A DNA stretch of 64,000 bases from Fumia xinanensis (GTDB lineage Bacteria > Bacillota > Clostridia > Oscillospirales > Ruminococcaceae), in contig NZ_JACRSV010000003.1 of the NCBI RefSeq assembly GCF_014384905.1, forward strand, positions 248,001-312,000, in the 5' to 3' direction. Shown here piece after piece: positions 17,629 to 26,648 of this stretch. The position numbers were made by a program, and so were the translations under genes. The notes beneath the pieces were generated by a model that was not told where the DNA came from, made no database searches, and was given only the letters and a program-made list of their open reading frames with translations. Position 1 is the stretch's first letter; each line of letters begins with the position of its first letter.

Positions 17629-18645
17629 TTAGTGGATATAGGTAGAAGCGCGTGTAAACCCTTCCTTTAAGTCGTCCAGCATGTCAAAACACTTACCGGT
17701 ACCGATGCCCACACAGTCCCGAGGGTTTTCCGCGATGCGGACACTGACGCCGGTGTTTTCCTCAATTAGCTTATCCAATCCTTTGAGCTGTGAGGTTCCT
17801 CCGGTCATAGTGATGCCGTTTTCGAAAATATCACCGGTCAGTTCCGGTGGTGTGCGTTCCAAAACATTGCGGACCCCCATGACGATTTCCGCCGCAAAGG
17901 GGCGTAGGATTTCAAACAGTTCCATCTGGTTTATGGTAATCTGCTCCGGATACCCGGTCACAAGGTTCCGGCCTTTTACAGTGGTAGTGACTTCCGCGGT
18001 AGGCTCAAAGACACAGCCAATTTCTTTTTTGATTCGTTCAGCCACGCTAGTGCCGATAGCCAGTTTGTACTCGCTTTGCAGGTACTTGACAATGGCTTCG
18101 TCAAAGCTGTTGCCGGCCACCCGCATGGAATACGAGGCGACGATTCCTCCAAGGGCGATAACCGCTACATCGGTGGTACCACCACCGGAGTCGACCATCA
18201 TCTGGCCGTTGGGCTTTGCAATGTCGAGCCCTGCGCCGATGGCGGCAGCAATGGGCTCGTCCACGAGATACACCTTGCGTGCGCCTGCACTCATTGCAGC
18301 CTCCACGACGGCCCTGGCCTCCACATCGGTTATCGCTGACGGAATGCAGATGGCGATACGCGGCTTGATGAGAAAACTTTTGGAAACTTTTTTTACAAAT
18401 TCTTTAATTAAGTACTCGGTAAAAAGATGATTGGATATGACGCCATCACGGATGGGACATTCGGTGCGGATATAGGCGGGGGTCCTTCCCAACATCCTCA
18501 AAGCTTCATGTCCTACGGCGACCACTTTTTCTGTTTTTGTATGATAAGCGACGACGCTGGGTTCTTCCAGTACAATACCTTTGCCATACCGGTAAATAAT
18601 AATTTTTGTGGTACCCAGATCGATGCCCAAATCTACACCTGCCAT
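17629..18645 (-). CDS. mreB: MreB-family rod-shape actin homologue
   Basis: This 338-residue actin-fold protein has the phosphate 1 motif DLGIDLGTTK near the N terminus, VDEPIAAAIGAGL and MVDSGGGTTDVAV in the middle, and TGGTSQLKGLD toward the end. MreB/Mbl proteins polymerise under the membrane and guide cell-wall synthesis. An AAGGAGG site precedes the ATG. No mreC or mreD follows, so it may be an Mbl-like paralogue outside the usual cluster. An unusually long upstream region of about 345 bases separates it from comF. Confidence 0.93.
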   Translation of the reverse strand: MAGVDLGIDLGTTKIIIYRYGKGIVLEEPSVVAYHTKTEKVVAVGHEALRMLGRTPAYIRTECPIRDGVISNHLFTEYLIKEFVKKVSKSFLIKPRIAICIPSAITDVEARAVVEAAMSAGARKVYLVDEPIAAAIGAGLDIAKPNGQMMVDSGGGTTDVAVIALGGIVASYSMRVAGNSFDEAIVKYLQSEYKLAIGTSVAERIKKEIGCVFEPTAEVTTTVKGRNLVTGYPEQITINQMELFEILRPFAAEIVMGVRNVLERTPPELTGDIFENGITMTGGTSQLKGLDKLIEENTGVSVRIAENPRDCVGIGTGKCFDMLDDLKEGFTRASTYIH

Positions 18646-18992
18646 GGATGAGCCTCCTTACTTTTCTGTTATTTTACTGCGATTTCCGTGCGGATTTTGT
18701 CGTTATACAAAGGTGTGTTTCAAATCACGCAGCGGAGTAGGTGGTTGTGTCTTTTAAGACAGCCGCCCTGTGAAATCAATCCTCTATGGCGGCAGACAGC
18801 CTGCTGGATGGAGGCTTATCTGTGATACTTGCACTAATCCTGCGTTGGCAGGATAACGGGGACTTTAGATGCTTCGCAAATTTTTTTGGAATTTGGAGGC
18901 GGATTTACGCGCCGTGGTTCTGCTTTTGCACAACTGAATGATGAAATGCCGCATACTACGGTCAAAGGTTTTCTGTGAAAGCCTTCGTTGAT
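18646..18992 (-). ncRNA. candidate structured leader RNA upstream of mreB
   Basis: No reading frame is supported here, but several compact inverted repeats are: 18748-18753/18756-18761, 18762-18767/18788-18793, 18793-18802/18812-18822 (two short helices) and 18837-18843/18848-18854 (7 bp, 4-base loop). A longer-range pairing of 18721-18728 with 18822-18831 would enclose the first three in a rod. A minus-strand promoter sits right at the far end, so the region would be transcribed as a long 5' leader of mreB or as a separate RNA. A 6S-like rod was considered but I cannot assign it to a family. Confidence 0.4.
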
Positions 18993-18999
18993 TGTGTTT

Positions 19000-19029
19000 A
19001 TTATACCATGTTTTCTGAGTGGATTTCAA
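19000..19029 (-). promoter_or_regulatory. promoter inside comF end, reading toward mreB
   Basis: On the minus strand TTGAAA (19029-19024) and TATAAT (19005-19000) are 18 bases apart. The site overlaps the 3' end of comF and would start transcription near 18993. Confidence 0.6.
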
Positions 19030-19720
19030 GCTCTTCTGTTGTAGCGACTACAACGGCGCTGATATCGGTGATTCCAACAGCTCTCAGCGTTTTGGCCGCT
19101 TCCTGCAAAGTGGCGCCGGTGGTGATGACATCATCACAGAGAAGAACAGACTTTCCTTTTAAAATTTCTGGATTTTTAACAGTAAAGGCGTCTTTTAAGT
19201 TTGTTTTTCGTTCTTCAGCGTTGAGGCGATGCTGTTTTTCGGTTTGATGAATTTTAATCAGGCGGTTCTTTTCAACGGGGATATCCAATACTTCCCCAAT
19301 AAACCGTGCCATCAATTCCGACTGGCTATAGCCTCGCTTTCGAATATCACGTTTGGTCATAGGGATTGGGAGAATGCAGTCAAAGTGCTGGTGCTTATTT
19401 TCTCTACGGATATATTGGGCCAAAAGTCCGCCCAATGGCCGGGAATAACCCCGTTTATTATAAAATTTAAGGCTTTTAACGGCGTTGGCGACAAGCCCAT
19501 CATAGAAAAAAGGAACGTAGAGCCGCTTTAAAAAGGGATCATTTGAGCAAATGCAGTTCTTTTTTCCACAGGTGGGGCAAAGGGTATCGGCGGGGACCCA
19601 GGGAAGCTCTTGCTCGCACTCTTCACAGTACGTCCGGTGAATTTCCATGGGGTGACCGCAGAAGGGGCAGTGCTTTGGAAATAAAATAGAGATCAGGTAT
19701 TCTTTTTTGCTAACTTCCAT
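19001..19720 (-). CDS. comF: ComF-family phosphoribosyltransferase-like protein
   Basis: This 239-residue protein has an N-terminal zinc-ribbon-like region with CPFC, CEEC, CPTC and CIC pairs (about 16-55) and a C-terminal phosphoribosyltransferase fold with the PRPP loop VLLCDDVITTGAT. ComFC-type proteins support DNA uptake or related DNA handling; no catalytic substrate is firmly known. It overlaps the recD2 gene by 11 bases, which fits a coupled DNA-processing pair. Confidence 0.9.
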   Translation of the reverse strand: MEVSKKEYLISILFPKHCPFCGHPMEIHRTYCEECEQELPWVPADTLCPTCGKKNCICSNDPFLKRLYVPFFYDGLVANAVKSLKFYNKRGYSRPLGGLLAQYIRRENKHQHFDCILPIPMTKRDIRKRGYSQSELMARFIGEVLDIPVEKNRLIKIHQTEKQHRLNAEERKTNLKDAFTVKNPEILKGKSVLLCDDVITTGATLQEAAKTLRAVGITDISAVVVATTEELEIHSENMV

Positions 19721-21920
19721 GTTGTACCGCCTCAGTCAAAAAGTTCCGCAAATTGGTGTAACGCAGCATTTTGCGGTTGTTTTGCACCATATATTCTACC
19801 CGTCCTCTGTTTCCGACGATAATGAGCAGCTTTTTTGCCCGGGTGACGGCTGTATAGAGGAGGTTCCGAAAATAGAGCTTGTCGAATCCTCCAAAGATGG
19901 GGAGAATTACAGCGTCGTATTCACTGCCCTGGCTTTTGTGGACGGTGACGGCGTAGGCAAGCTCCAATTCCGACGCCATCTCGAAGGGATAGTTGCAGAT
20001 GCGGTCCTCGAAGTCGATCACGATAGTAGAGGTGGCGTTGTCAATGAGCTTGATGATGCCGATATCGCCGTTGAAGATGCCTAAGCCCTCTTCATCGTCC
20101 TTTGTCCACTCCATATCGTAGTTGTTGCGGATCTGCATCACCTTGTCCCCTTCGCGAAAGGTGCAGAAAATGCCCTTGAACTCTTTTTTAGCTGCCGATT
20201 TCGGGTTTATGACCTCCTGGAGCTGGCTATTTAAGACGTAAACACCCAAATTTCCCTGTCGCTGGGGTGTCAGCACCTGGATATCGGCGATGGGCGAAAA
20301 CCCATAGCTTTTGGGAAGACGCTGGGATACCAGCTCGACGACGGTCTGAGTAACGGCCGCTTCGCTGCCTCGCTGCATAAAAAAGAAATCGTTATCCTTC
20401 TGAGCCAGATTCGGCATTTCGCCACCGACAATTTTGTGGGCATTGGTGACGATGAGGCTTTCGGCCGCCTGCCGGAACACCTGCCTGAGCTGCACCGTGG
20501 GGATCACTTCGCTGTCGATGAGATCACGGAGAATATTGCCCGCCCCCACCGACGGCAGCTGGTCGGAGTCGCCCACGAGAATCAGTTTGGCTCCCATCTT
20601 GACACCCCGGAGCAGGGACTCAAATAAAATCGTATCTACCATGGACATTTCATCAATGACAATAGCGTCTGCCCGCAGGGGATTTTTCTCGTTGTGGATG
20701 AATTTCAGGGTATCCCCGCCGCTGAAATCAACTTCCAGCAGGCGATGGATGGTTTTGGCATCCCGTCCCGTCACCTCGGAAATCCGCTTGGCCGCCCGGC
20801 CGGTGGGGGCCGCGATGGCGAGGGTGAGCCCCTCCTGCTCCAAAAGGTCGATAATGGCGTTTAGGGTGGTGGTTTTTCCGGTGCCGGGGCCGCCGGTTAA
20901 AAGCAGGATACTCTGCTGAAGGGCTTCTCTGATGGCCTGCCGCTGAAGCCCTTCGTACTGGATACCTTTCTCAGTCTCCACCTTGTCAATCATCAATTCG
21001 ATGTCCTTGTGTACGAAGAACTGGTTTTGGAGCATGATGGAAAGCCGCAGGGCGATGTACCGCTCCGCGCCATACATGGACGGAAGGAAGAGAAATTCCT
21101 TGTTCCGCTGAACCGAGAATAGTTCCTCGTCCTGAATGCGGTTGTCAATCTCGATTTCGATGGGATCGGTGCCCACGTTTACGAGCAACTTGCTCACTAA
21201 GGCAGAAACCGTTTCTCTCGCAAGGCAGGTGTGCCCGTTTCGCAGGTTGTGGCGCAGCACATGCTGGATGGCGCCAAAGATTCGCTTTCCGGACTGCTCG
21301 TCCAGTCCCAGTGACAGGGCCATCTGATCGGCGGTGCGAAACTCCACCATAATGTCGTCCTCGCAGAGAAGGTACGGGTTGTCCTTGACGACGTCTACCG
21401 AGATGACGCCCCATTTTTTCCAGATGCGCACGCCTTGACTGGGGGTCATGCCATATGCCGAGAAAAACATCATGGCGGAGCGCATACCAAAAAGCCGATG
21501 AAACTCGATAGCGAGTGCGTCGGCTTTTTTCTGGGTGATTCCCTTAACCTCCACAAGGCGTTGGGGATTTTCTTCAAGAATGTTGAGGGTTTCTTCCCCG
21601 AACAGGTCGACAATTCTTTGGGCGAGGACGCTTCCGATGCCTTTGACGGCGCCTGAGCACAAGAATTTCTTGATGGCTGTCGCTGTAGCGGGGAGACTGC
21701 GCTCATAGACTTCCGCTTTAAACTGATAGCCGAATTTGGGATGGGAGGCGTAGGTGCCGGTTACTTTCAGCTCCTCGCCTTCCTCCACGCCATAGAGCTC
21801 TCCGACCACGGGGAGAATTTCCTCCCCGGTGTTCAGTTCGATGACGGCAAATCCGGTATTTTCGTTTCCGAACACCACATTTTCGACCATTCCTTCAATT
21901 TGCACCAATTGTTTTTCCAT
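19710..21920 (-). CDS. recD2: RecD2-type SF1B helicase
   Basis: The 736-residue protein has an N-terminal region with helix-hairpin-helix-like repeats (VKGIGSVLAQRI, VKGITQKKAD; about 90-135) seen in RecD2, Walker A LTGGPGTGKTT (about 341-351), the DExx motif VIDEMSMVD, QLPSVGAGN, and the C-terminal helicase motif AVTVHKSQGSEYD and TAVTRAKK. RecD2 is a 5'-3' DNA helicase acting in repair and replication-fork processing outside RecBCD. GAGGAAC precedes the ATG. Length agrees with the family (about 700-750). Confidence 0.93.
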   Translation of the reverse strand: MEKQLVQIEGMVENVVFGNENTGFAVIELNTGEEILPVVGELYGVEEGEELKVTGTYASHPKFGYQFKAEVYERSLPATATAIKKFLCSGAVKGIGSVLAQRIVDLFGEETLNILEENPQRLVEVKGITQKKADALAIEFHRLFGMRSAMMFFSAYGMTPSQGVRIWKKWGVISVDVVKDNPYLLCEDDIMVEFRTADQMALSLGLDEQSGKRIFGAIQHVLRHNLRNGHTCLARETVSALVSKLLVNVGTDPIEIEIDNRIQDEELFSVQRNKEFLFLPSMYGAERYIALRLSIMLQNQFFVHKDIELMIDKVETEKGIQYEGLQRQAIREALQQSILLLTGGPGTGKTTTLNAIIDLLEQEGLTLAIAAPTGRAAKRISEVTGRDAKTIHRLLEVDFSGGDTLKFIHNEKNPLRADAIVIDEMSMVDTILFESLLRGVKMGAKLILVGDSDQLPSVGAGNILRDLIDSEVIPTVQLRQVFRQAAESLIVTNAHKIVGGEMPNLAQKDNDFFFMQRGSEAAVTQTVVELVSQRLPKSYGFSPIADIQVLTPQRQGNLGVYVLNSQLQEVINPKSAAKKEFKGIFCTFREGDKVMQIRNNYDMEWTKDDEEGLGIFNGDIGIIKLIDNATSTIVIDFEDRICNYPFEMASELELAYAVTVHKSQGSEYDAVILPIFGGFDKLYFRNLLYTAVTRAKKLLIIVGNRGRVEYMVQNNRKMLRYTNLRNFLTEAVQHGS

Positions 21921-22024
21921 AGTTCCTCGGTTCCATAGTGAATGGACTTAGAAAACATCCAAAGAGAAGCCGCAAAATCTTCCATTTATGACTATTGTGG
22001 CTAAATTGAGGTTTGTTTTCAAGT

Positions 22025-22378
22025 CTATTTACTATACATCTGTCCAATGAGGGTGTTTTGCAGCAAGGGGCAAAGCTCTTCTTCCTCCAAAAGCTCCACC
22101 CCGCGCATCTCTGTAATCAGATTTTTGCTTTCTTCGTCCAGCCCAAGGTTTAAAACGATGAGCCGTCCCCTGCTGTTTTCCAGCCAATGCAGGTCAGCTT
22201 GCGCCGCCCGGACTAAGTATTCGATATTGTCCATATGTCCTTTGGCAGGAATGATCGACAGGGTTACCGTCTCGGCGGCGCCTTTGCGCCAGAATTTCCG
22301 GGACAAAAGGCAGATAACTTCCACCGCCCCAATCAGGGCGAGAAGAATCATTGCCCCCAGTCCAAATGCAATCAGCAC
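22025..22378 (-). CDS. small single-pass membrane protein, unknown function
   Basis: About 117 residues with one N-terminal transmembrane helix (about 3-27) followed by a cytoplasmic region containing IEYLVRAAQADLHW and GRLIVLNLGLDEES. I do not recognise the family. The GTG at 22378 is preferred because GAGGTG lies 6 bases ahead; an earlier GTG at 22387 overlaps that ribosome site. It lies between metK and recD2 on the same strand. Confidence 0.6.
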   Translation of the reverse strand: MLIAFGLGAMILLALIGAVEVICLLSRKFWRKGAAETVTLSIIPAKGHMDNIEYLVRAAQADLHWLENSRGRLIVLNLGLDEESKNLITEMRGVELLEEEELCPLLQNTLIGQMYSK

Positions 22379-22429
22379 GGCAATCACCTCGTGGGACAGT
22401 ATATGAAAAAAGCAGAAAAAAGGTGAGGT

Positions 22430-23611
22430 TTAACCTTGAATTGCCGTTTTTAAAGCTTCAATTTTATCAGTTTTTTCCCAGGTGACTCCCAGATCCTCTC
22501 GACCCATATGGCCATATTTAGCCAAGTTTCGGTAAATGGGGCGGCGAAGGCCGAGCTCCCTGATAATGGCGGTGGGGCGCAGGTCAAAGACTTTCTCCAC
22601 GGTTTTTTCAATCACTTCGTCGGAAACGGTTCCGGTACCGAAGGTGTCCACCATGACGGAAACGGGACGGGCGACGCCGATGGCGTAGGCCAGCTGCACT
22701 TCGCATTTTTTGGCGAGGCCTGCCGCCACGATGTTTTTGGCCACCCAACGGGCGGCATAGGCTGCGGAACGGTCCACTTTTGTCGGGTCTTTTCCGGAGA
22801 AAGCACCGCCGCCGTGACGGGCGTATCCACCGTAGGTGTCAACAATAATTTTGCGTCCGGTCAGACCGCTGTCCCCCTGGGGCCCGCCGATGACGAACCG
22901 TCCGGTGGGGTTGATGTAGTATTTGGTGTTTTCGTCCAAAAGCTCTGCCGGAATGACGGGCAGAATGACTTCCGTCATAACGTCCTTGCGGATTTGTTCC
23001 AGGGTTACATCGTCGGCGTGCTGGGAGGAAATTACTATGGCGTCCACCCGAATGGGACGACCGTCCTCGTATTCGACGGTAACTTGGGATTTTCCGTCGG
23101 GGCGCAGGTAAGGAAGGGTACCATTTTTTCGAACCTCGGTAAGGCGTTTTGTCAGCTTGTGAGCCAGCGAAATGGGCATAGGCATCAGCTCAGGGGTTTC
23201 GTCACAGGCGTAGCCAAACATCATGCCCTGATCTCCGGCACCGTTTTCATCGTCTGAATCCTTACCTTGCTTGACTTCCAGCGCCTTGTCCACTCCCATG
23301 GCGATGTCGCCCGACTGTTCGTCAATACTGGTCAAAACTGCACAGGTATTGCCGTCAAAGCCGTATTTGGCCCGGTCGTAGCCGATGTCCAGCACAACTT
23401 CCCGGACGATTTTCGGAATATCTACATAGCACTTTGTGGAAATTTCTCCCATGACCATGACCATGCCGGTTGTGCAGCAGGTCTCGCAGGCCACGCGGCC
23501 GTTTGGATCCTGGGAGAGGATGGCGTCCAGGACCGCGTCGGAAATCTGGTCGCAGATTTTATCGGGATGGCCTTCGGTCACCGATTCGGATGTAAATAAA
23601 ACTTTTGACAT
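22430..23611 (-). CDS. metK: S-adenosylmethionine synthetase
   Basis: The 393-residue protein makes S-adenosylmethionine from methionine and ATP. It begins MSKVLFTSESVTEGHPDK and shows the signatures GAGDQGMMFGYA and GGGAFSGKDPTKVDRS in the usual places and length. The frame stays open upstream through the riboswitch, but the ATG at 23611 has AGGAGG at the correct distance. Expression is controlled by the SAM-I riboswitch and promoter upstream, giving feedback by its own product. Confidence 0.97.
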   Translation of the reverse strand: MSKVLFTSESVTEGHPDKICDQISDAVLDAILSQDPNGRVACETCCTTGMVMVMGEISTKCYVDIPKIVREVVLDIGYDRAKYGFDGNTCAVLTSIDEQSGDIAMGVDKALEVKQGKDSDDENGAGDQGMMFGYACDETPELMPMPISLAHKLTKRLTEVRKNGTLPYLRPDGKSQVTVEYEDGRPIRVDAIVISSQHADDVTLEQIRKDVMTEVILPVIPAELLDENTKYYINPTGRFVIGGPQGDSGLTGRKIIVDTYGGYARHGGGAFSGKDPTKVDRSAAYAARWVAKNIVAAGLAKKCEVQLAYAIGVARPVSVMVDTFGTGTVSDEVIEKTVEKVFDLRPTAIIRELGLRRPIYRNLAKYGHMGREDLGVTWEKTDKIEALKTAIQG

Positions 23612-23756
23612 GTTTGCCTCCTTTTGTGTAGAGAGATCCAGTCCGCACCCGATTTTTGGCCTGCTTTTCCGTGCGGATAAGAAAATGGCCCGTTGTTGCA
23701 ATCGAAACAACTGAAATTTCACAGTTTCAAAATTTGAAATTGCACGCCGAAAAACC

Positions 23757-23897
23757 AAAAAGCACCCGCCTTTGAGCGAGTGCATACAGTTTCCCAGCAA
23801 ACCTCATCTCTCGACTGCGTCGCAGGAAATGGCACCTTGCAAAAAGCAGGTTGCCGTGGCTTCACAGGTCCTGTCCCTCCGCCACTCTTGATAAGGT
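23757..23897 (-). promoter_or_regulatory. SAM-I (S-box) riboswitch with terminator
   Basis: On the minus strand the aptamer runs from about 23897 to 23800 with the conserved core blocks TATCAAGAG, GGAGGGA, GAAGCC, GGCAACC and AGAGATGAGG in order; P1 pairs CCTTATC with GATGAGG. The expression platform is a hairpin at 23783-23762 followed by TTTTT (23761-23757), an intrinsic terminator. SAM binding should favour termination and switch metK off. Spacing to the metK start is about 145 bases. Confidence 0.95.
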
Positions 23898-23911
23898 GAT
23901 TATCATAAAAT

Positions 23912-23940
23912 AGTATACCGGAGGAAAAGGACCTTGTCAA
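23912..23940 (-). promoter_or_regulatory. sigma-A promoter of metK
   Basis: TTGACA (23940-23935) and TATACT (23917-23912) on the minus strand are spaced by 17 bases, starting transcription a few bases before the riboswitch aptamer. Confidence 0.85.
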
Positions 23941-24007
23941 CAGAAAAAGGGGGAAAATCCCCCTTTTTGTCGGGAGTTGCAAAATGTACAAGAATTTTTG
24001 TTTGAAG

Positions 24008-25342
24008 TTATAGGTTTTGCCGATGACTTTGGCAGTATTCCAGTAACGATTCCCGGTCGTTTTTGCATTTTCCGTCGATGACGGCCTGCAATAAAATTTG
24101 GAGGGTTTCCCCCAGTTCTTTGTCGGCGGGAATTCCCATCTCGATGAGATCGTCCCCATTGACAGCGAGAGAGGAAAGAGAAAAACACTCTTTCCGGTCG
24201 AGAATTTCGTGGGCCATTTGTATGATTTCCCGGTAACTGGCGCTTCGGTCATAGAGAGGATTTTGCGCTGCATTGTCGGCGAGTTTTACTTCCATCAGCT
24301 GAAAAAAGCCCTCCGGTGTAAGACGGTTCAACCACCGTTTGATAAGAGCTTCTCTAGGTTCTAAGTCAACGTCGTGGTATTTGACAAGACTCAAAATCCG
24401 TTCTATAGTGCGTTTGTCGAACCGAAGGCGAGGAAGAATTTCCTGGCACATATGGACGCTGACGGTCCCGTGGCCCTTAAAATGACCCTGCCCTTTTTTA
24501 TCTACTGTAAAGCGGCGGGGTTTTCCAATGTCATGGAGAAGCATAGTGAGCCGAAGAACGGGTGTGTTTTTGATGGCTGCTACCGAATGGGCGGTGTGTT
24601 CGTAAATATCATAAATATGATAGGGAGTCTGCTGGTCGAAGCCCACCATGGGTAGAAGCTCTGGAATCAACTGCCCCAGCACGGCGGGAAAGCGCAGAAG
24701 AACGCTTTCCACTTGTTCCCCGCAAAGTAGCTTAACAAGTTCCGTCCGGAGCCGTTCAGCGGCAACTTTTTGGAGGAGCGGGGCGTATCTCCGCAGCGAC
24801 ACTTCCGTTGCGGATTCCAGCGAAAAAGAAAGCTGTGAGGCGAAGCGGATTCCCCTCATGACACGCAAAGCGTCCTCGGTAAACCGCTTATCCGGGTCTC
24901 CTACGCAGCGGAGGCTTTTCTGCCGCAGATCCTCCGTCCCTCCAAAGCAGTCAACGATTCCGGTATCTGGATGATAAGCCAACGCATTGACGGTAAAATC
25001 CCGGCGGGCAAGATCCTCTTTGAGGCTGCGGGTAAAGCGGACCGCGTCAGGATGCCTGCTGTCGCTGTAACTGCCATCTATTCGGTAGGTGGTGATTTCC
25101 AGTGGCTGACCGTCTAATATCACTGTGACGGTCCCGTGCTGAATGCCGGTTTCGATAACAGGTACACCATTAAATACCGCTTTTGTCTGTTCCGGCTCGG
25201 CGGAAGTAGTGACGTCCCAGTCTTCGGGCATCCGGCCCAAAAGACTATCCCGAATGCACCCGCCCACAGCGTAGGCCTCGTAACCTGCGGCATTGAGCCG
25301 CTCGATTGCACGCCCCACGGGGGAAGGCAACTGGATTTTCAT
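24008..25342 (-). CDS. cca: CCA-adding tRNA nucleotidyltransferase
   Basis: The 444-residue protein is a class II nucleotidyltransferase with YAVGGCIRDSLLG and the DWDVTT metal-binding carboxylates near the N terminus, the RRDFTVNAL and RFTEDALRVMRGIRFA motifs, and a C-terminal HD domain (MLLHDIGKP). It builds or repairs the CCA end of tRNAs. The ATG at 25342 is chosen over the one six bases earlier because GAGGA then has normal spacing. Confidence 0.95.
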   Translation of the reverse strand: MKIQLPSPVGRAIERLNAAGYEAYAVGGCIRDSLLGRMPEDWDVTTSAEPEQTKAVFNGVPVIETGIQHGTVTVILDGQPLEITTYRIDGSYSDSRHPDAVRFTRSLKEDLARRDFTVNALAYHPDTGIVDCFGGTEDLRQKSLRCVGDPDKRFTEDALRVMRGIRFASQLSFSLESATEVSLRRYAPLLQKVAAERLRTELVKLLCGEQVESVLLRFPAVLGQLIPELLPMVGFDQQTPYHIYDIYEHTAHSVAAIKNTPVLRLTMLLHDIGKPRRFTVDKKGQGHFKGHGTVSVHMCQEILPRLRFDKRTIERILSLVKYHDVDLEPREALIKRWLNRLTPEGFFQLMEVKLADNAAQNPLYDRSASYREIIQMAHEILDRKECFSLSSLAVNGDDLIEMGIPADKELGETLQILLQAVIDGKCKNDRESLLEYCQSHRQNL

Positions 25343-25359
25343 AGGCATTCCTCTTTCAT

Positions 25360-25842
25360 TTATTGCTTTTTAGCGAGAGCGGCTAATTTTGCTCCGACAA
25401 AATCTATTAAATCAATGGGGGCAAGTTCCACCTGGGTTCCGATTTTACCGGCGCTGACCATAATAGTATTCTGACGTTGGGCGGATTCATCCAGAAAGGT
25501 GGGAAAAAGCTTTTTCATTCCGATGGGAGAACAGCCGCCCCGGATATAGCCAGTTAACGCGTTAATTTCTTTCACGTGGATCATCTCCACCGATTTCTCC
25601 CCGCAGGCCTTAGCTGCCGCCTTCAGATCCAGTTCTTCTGCCACCGGAATGACAAAAACATAATAGTGTCGGCCACTTCCCCGCGTAACTAACGTTTTAA
25701 ACACTTGGCTAAGCGGCTGGCCCATCTTCTGGGCTACGGCAATGCCGTCAATCGCTCCGTCCTCATGGTCGTAATAGTGGGGTGTGTATGCAATTTTTGC
25801 CCGGTCCAGCAGACGCATTACATTTGTTTTGTCCTGTGCCAT
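25360..25842 (-). CDS. ybaK: YbaK/EbsC-type aminoacyl-tRNA deacylase
   Basis: This 160-residue protein has the YbaK fold: an N-terminal YTPHYYDHEDGAID segment, QVFKTLVTRG with the catalytic-site lysine, and GYIRGGCSPIGMKK toward the C terminus. Family members hydrolyse mischarged tRNAs such as Cys-tRNA(Pro). It precedes cca by 17 bases on the same strand, so two tRNA-quality genes are adjacent. Confidence 0.92.
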   Translation of the reverse strand: MAQDKTNVMRLLDRAKIAYTPHYYDHEDGAIDGIAVAQKMGQPLSQVFKTLVTRGSGRHYYVFVIPVAEELDLKAAAKACGEKSVEMIHVKEINALTGYIRGGCSPIGMKKLFPTFLDESAQRQNTIMVSAGKIGTQVELAPIDLIDFVGAKLAALAKKQ

Positions 25843-26003
25843 ATAATATAACCGCCTTTAATAACTCAGTTGATAAAAAATAGGTCTATTTGTTTGTTAG
25901 GTGTGCTGTGTCACCGCCATTATTACCTACAATAGCGATTCCCTTACATTGTCTGTCCTAAGCATGAGAGAAAATAGATTGAGGGAATTCAAAAAAGAAG
26001 GTC

Positions 26004-26035
26004 AAAAAACCTGGCCGATGGTGTCATCAGCCAGG
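26004..26035 (-). terminator. terminator of lexA operon
   Basis: On the minus strand a stem of about 12 bp with one internal mismatch (CCTGGC at 26010-26015 with GCCAGG at 26030-26035, continued inward) is followed by TTTTTTGAC. It follows lexA by 18 bases. Confidence 0.85.
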
Positions 26036-26052
26036 CTTTTCATTGACGATCG

Positions 26053-26634
26053 TTAATAATTTCGTATCAACGAAACCACTTTTCCCAAAATTGTCAGCTG
26101 ATCAACGATAATCGGCTCAAAATCCGGGTTTTCCGGCATTAGGCGGAAGGTCTTCTCGTCCTTGTAGAACCGCTTGACCGTTGCCTCATCTCCAATCAAA
26201 GCTACAATAATTTCCCCGTTACGGCAGGAAGGGCTTTTTTTGACGATAACAATGTCACCGTCCAAAATACCGGCGTTTTTCATGCTTTCTCCCCGGACAT
26301 GGAGAGCAAAAAAATCTTTAGCGTCCCCCCGGAGATTGAAAACCGGAATAAAATCTTCTACTTCCTCTATGGCAGTTATGGGAATACCGGCAGTCACCGT
26401 TCCCAGAAGCGGGACGGTGATAGATCCGCTGGAAGGCAACTTGATGGTGCGTTTTTTAAACTCGTCTTTGACGATATAGCCTTCCTCGGTCAACCGTTTA
26501 AGGTAATAATGAACCGTAGAGGTAGAGGGAATCCCAACTTCACGGCAAATTTCCCGGACGGTGGGAGAGATATTGTAGTTTAGGATACACTCCCGAATGT
26601 ACTCATAAATTTTTTGCTCTTTGTCGTTTAACAT
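26053..26634 (-). CDS. lexA: LexA SOS repressor
   Basis: The 193-residue protein has an N-terminal winged helix (SPTVREICREVGIPSTSTV), the self-cleavage site Ala82-Gly83 in TVTAGIP, and the catalytic pair Ser117 (GESM) and Lys154 (TVKRF). It represses DNA-damage genes and is cleaved on RecA activation. It is the last gene of a three-gene minus-strand unit behind two TrkA-type genes, with a 14-base gap. I see no GAACNNNNGTTC-type box directly in front of it, so autoregulation is not evident here. Confidence 0.96.
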   Translation of the reverse strand: MLNDKEQKIYEYIRECILNYNISPTVREICREVGIPSTSTVHYYLKRLTEEGYIVKDEFKKRTIKLPSSGSITVPLLGTVTAGIPITAIEEVEDFIPVFNLRGDAKDFFALHVRGESMKNAGILDGDIVIVKKSPSCRNGEIIVALIGDEATVKRFYKDEKTFRLMPENPDFEPIIVDQLTILGKVVSLIRNY

Positions 26635-26648
26635 AAGGCCGCTCCTTT

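Noticed and set aside
18665..18896. 6S RNA on the plus strand ending at the T tract near 18890
   Set aside because: The predicted ends do not pair convincingly, and the visible promoter points the other way. It is kept only as an option for the structured leader entry.
23719..24273. Open frame of 184 residues on the minus strand over the metK leader
   Set aside because: It runs through the SAM-I riboswitch and its terminator and overlaps the cca 3' end in another frame.
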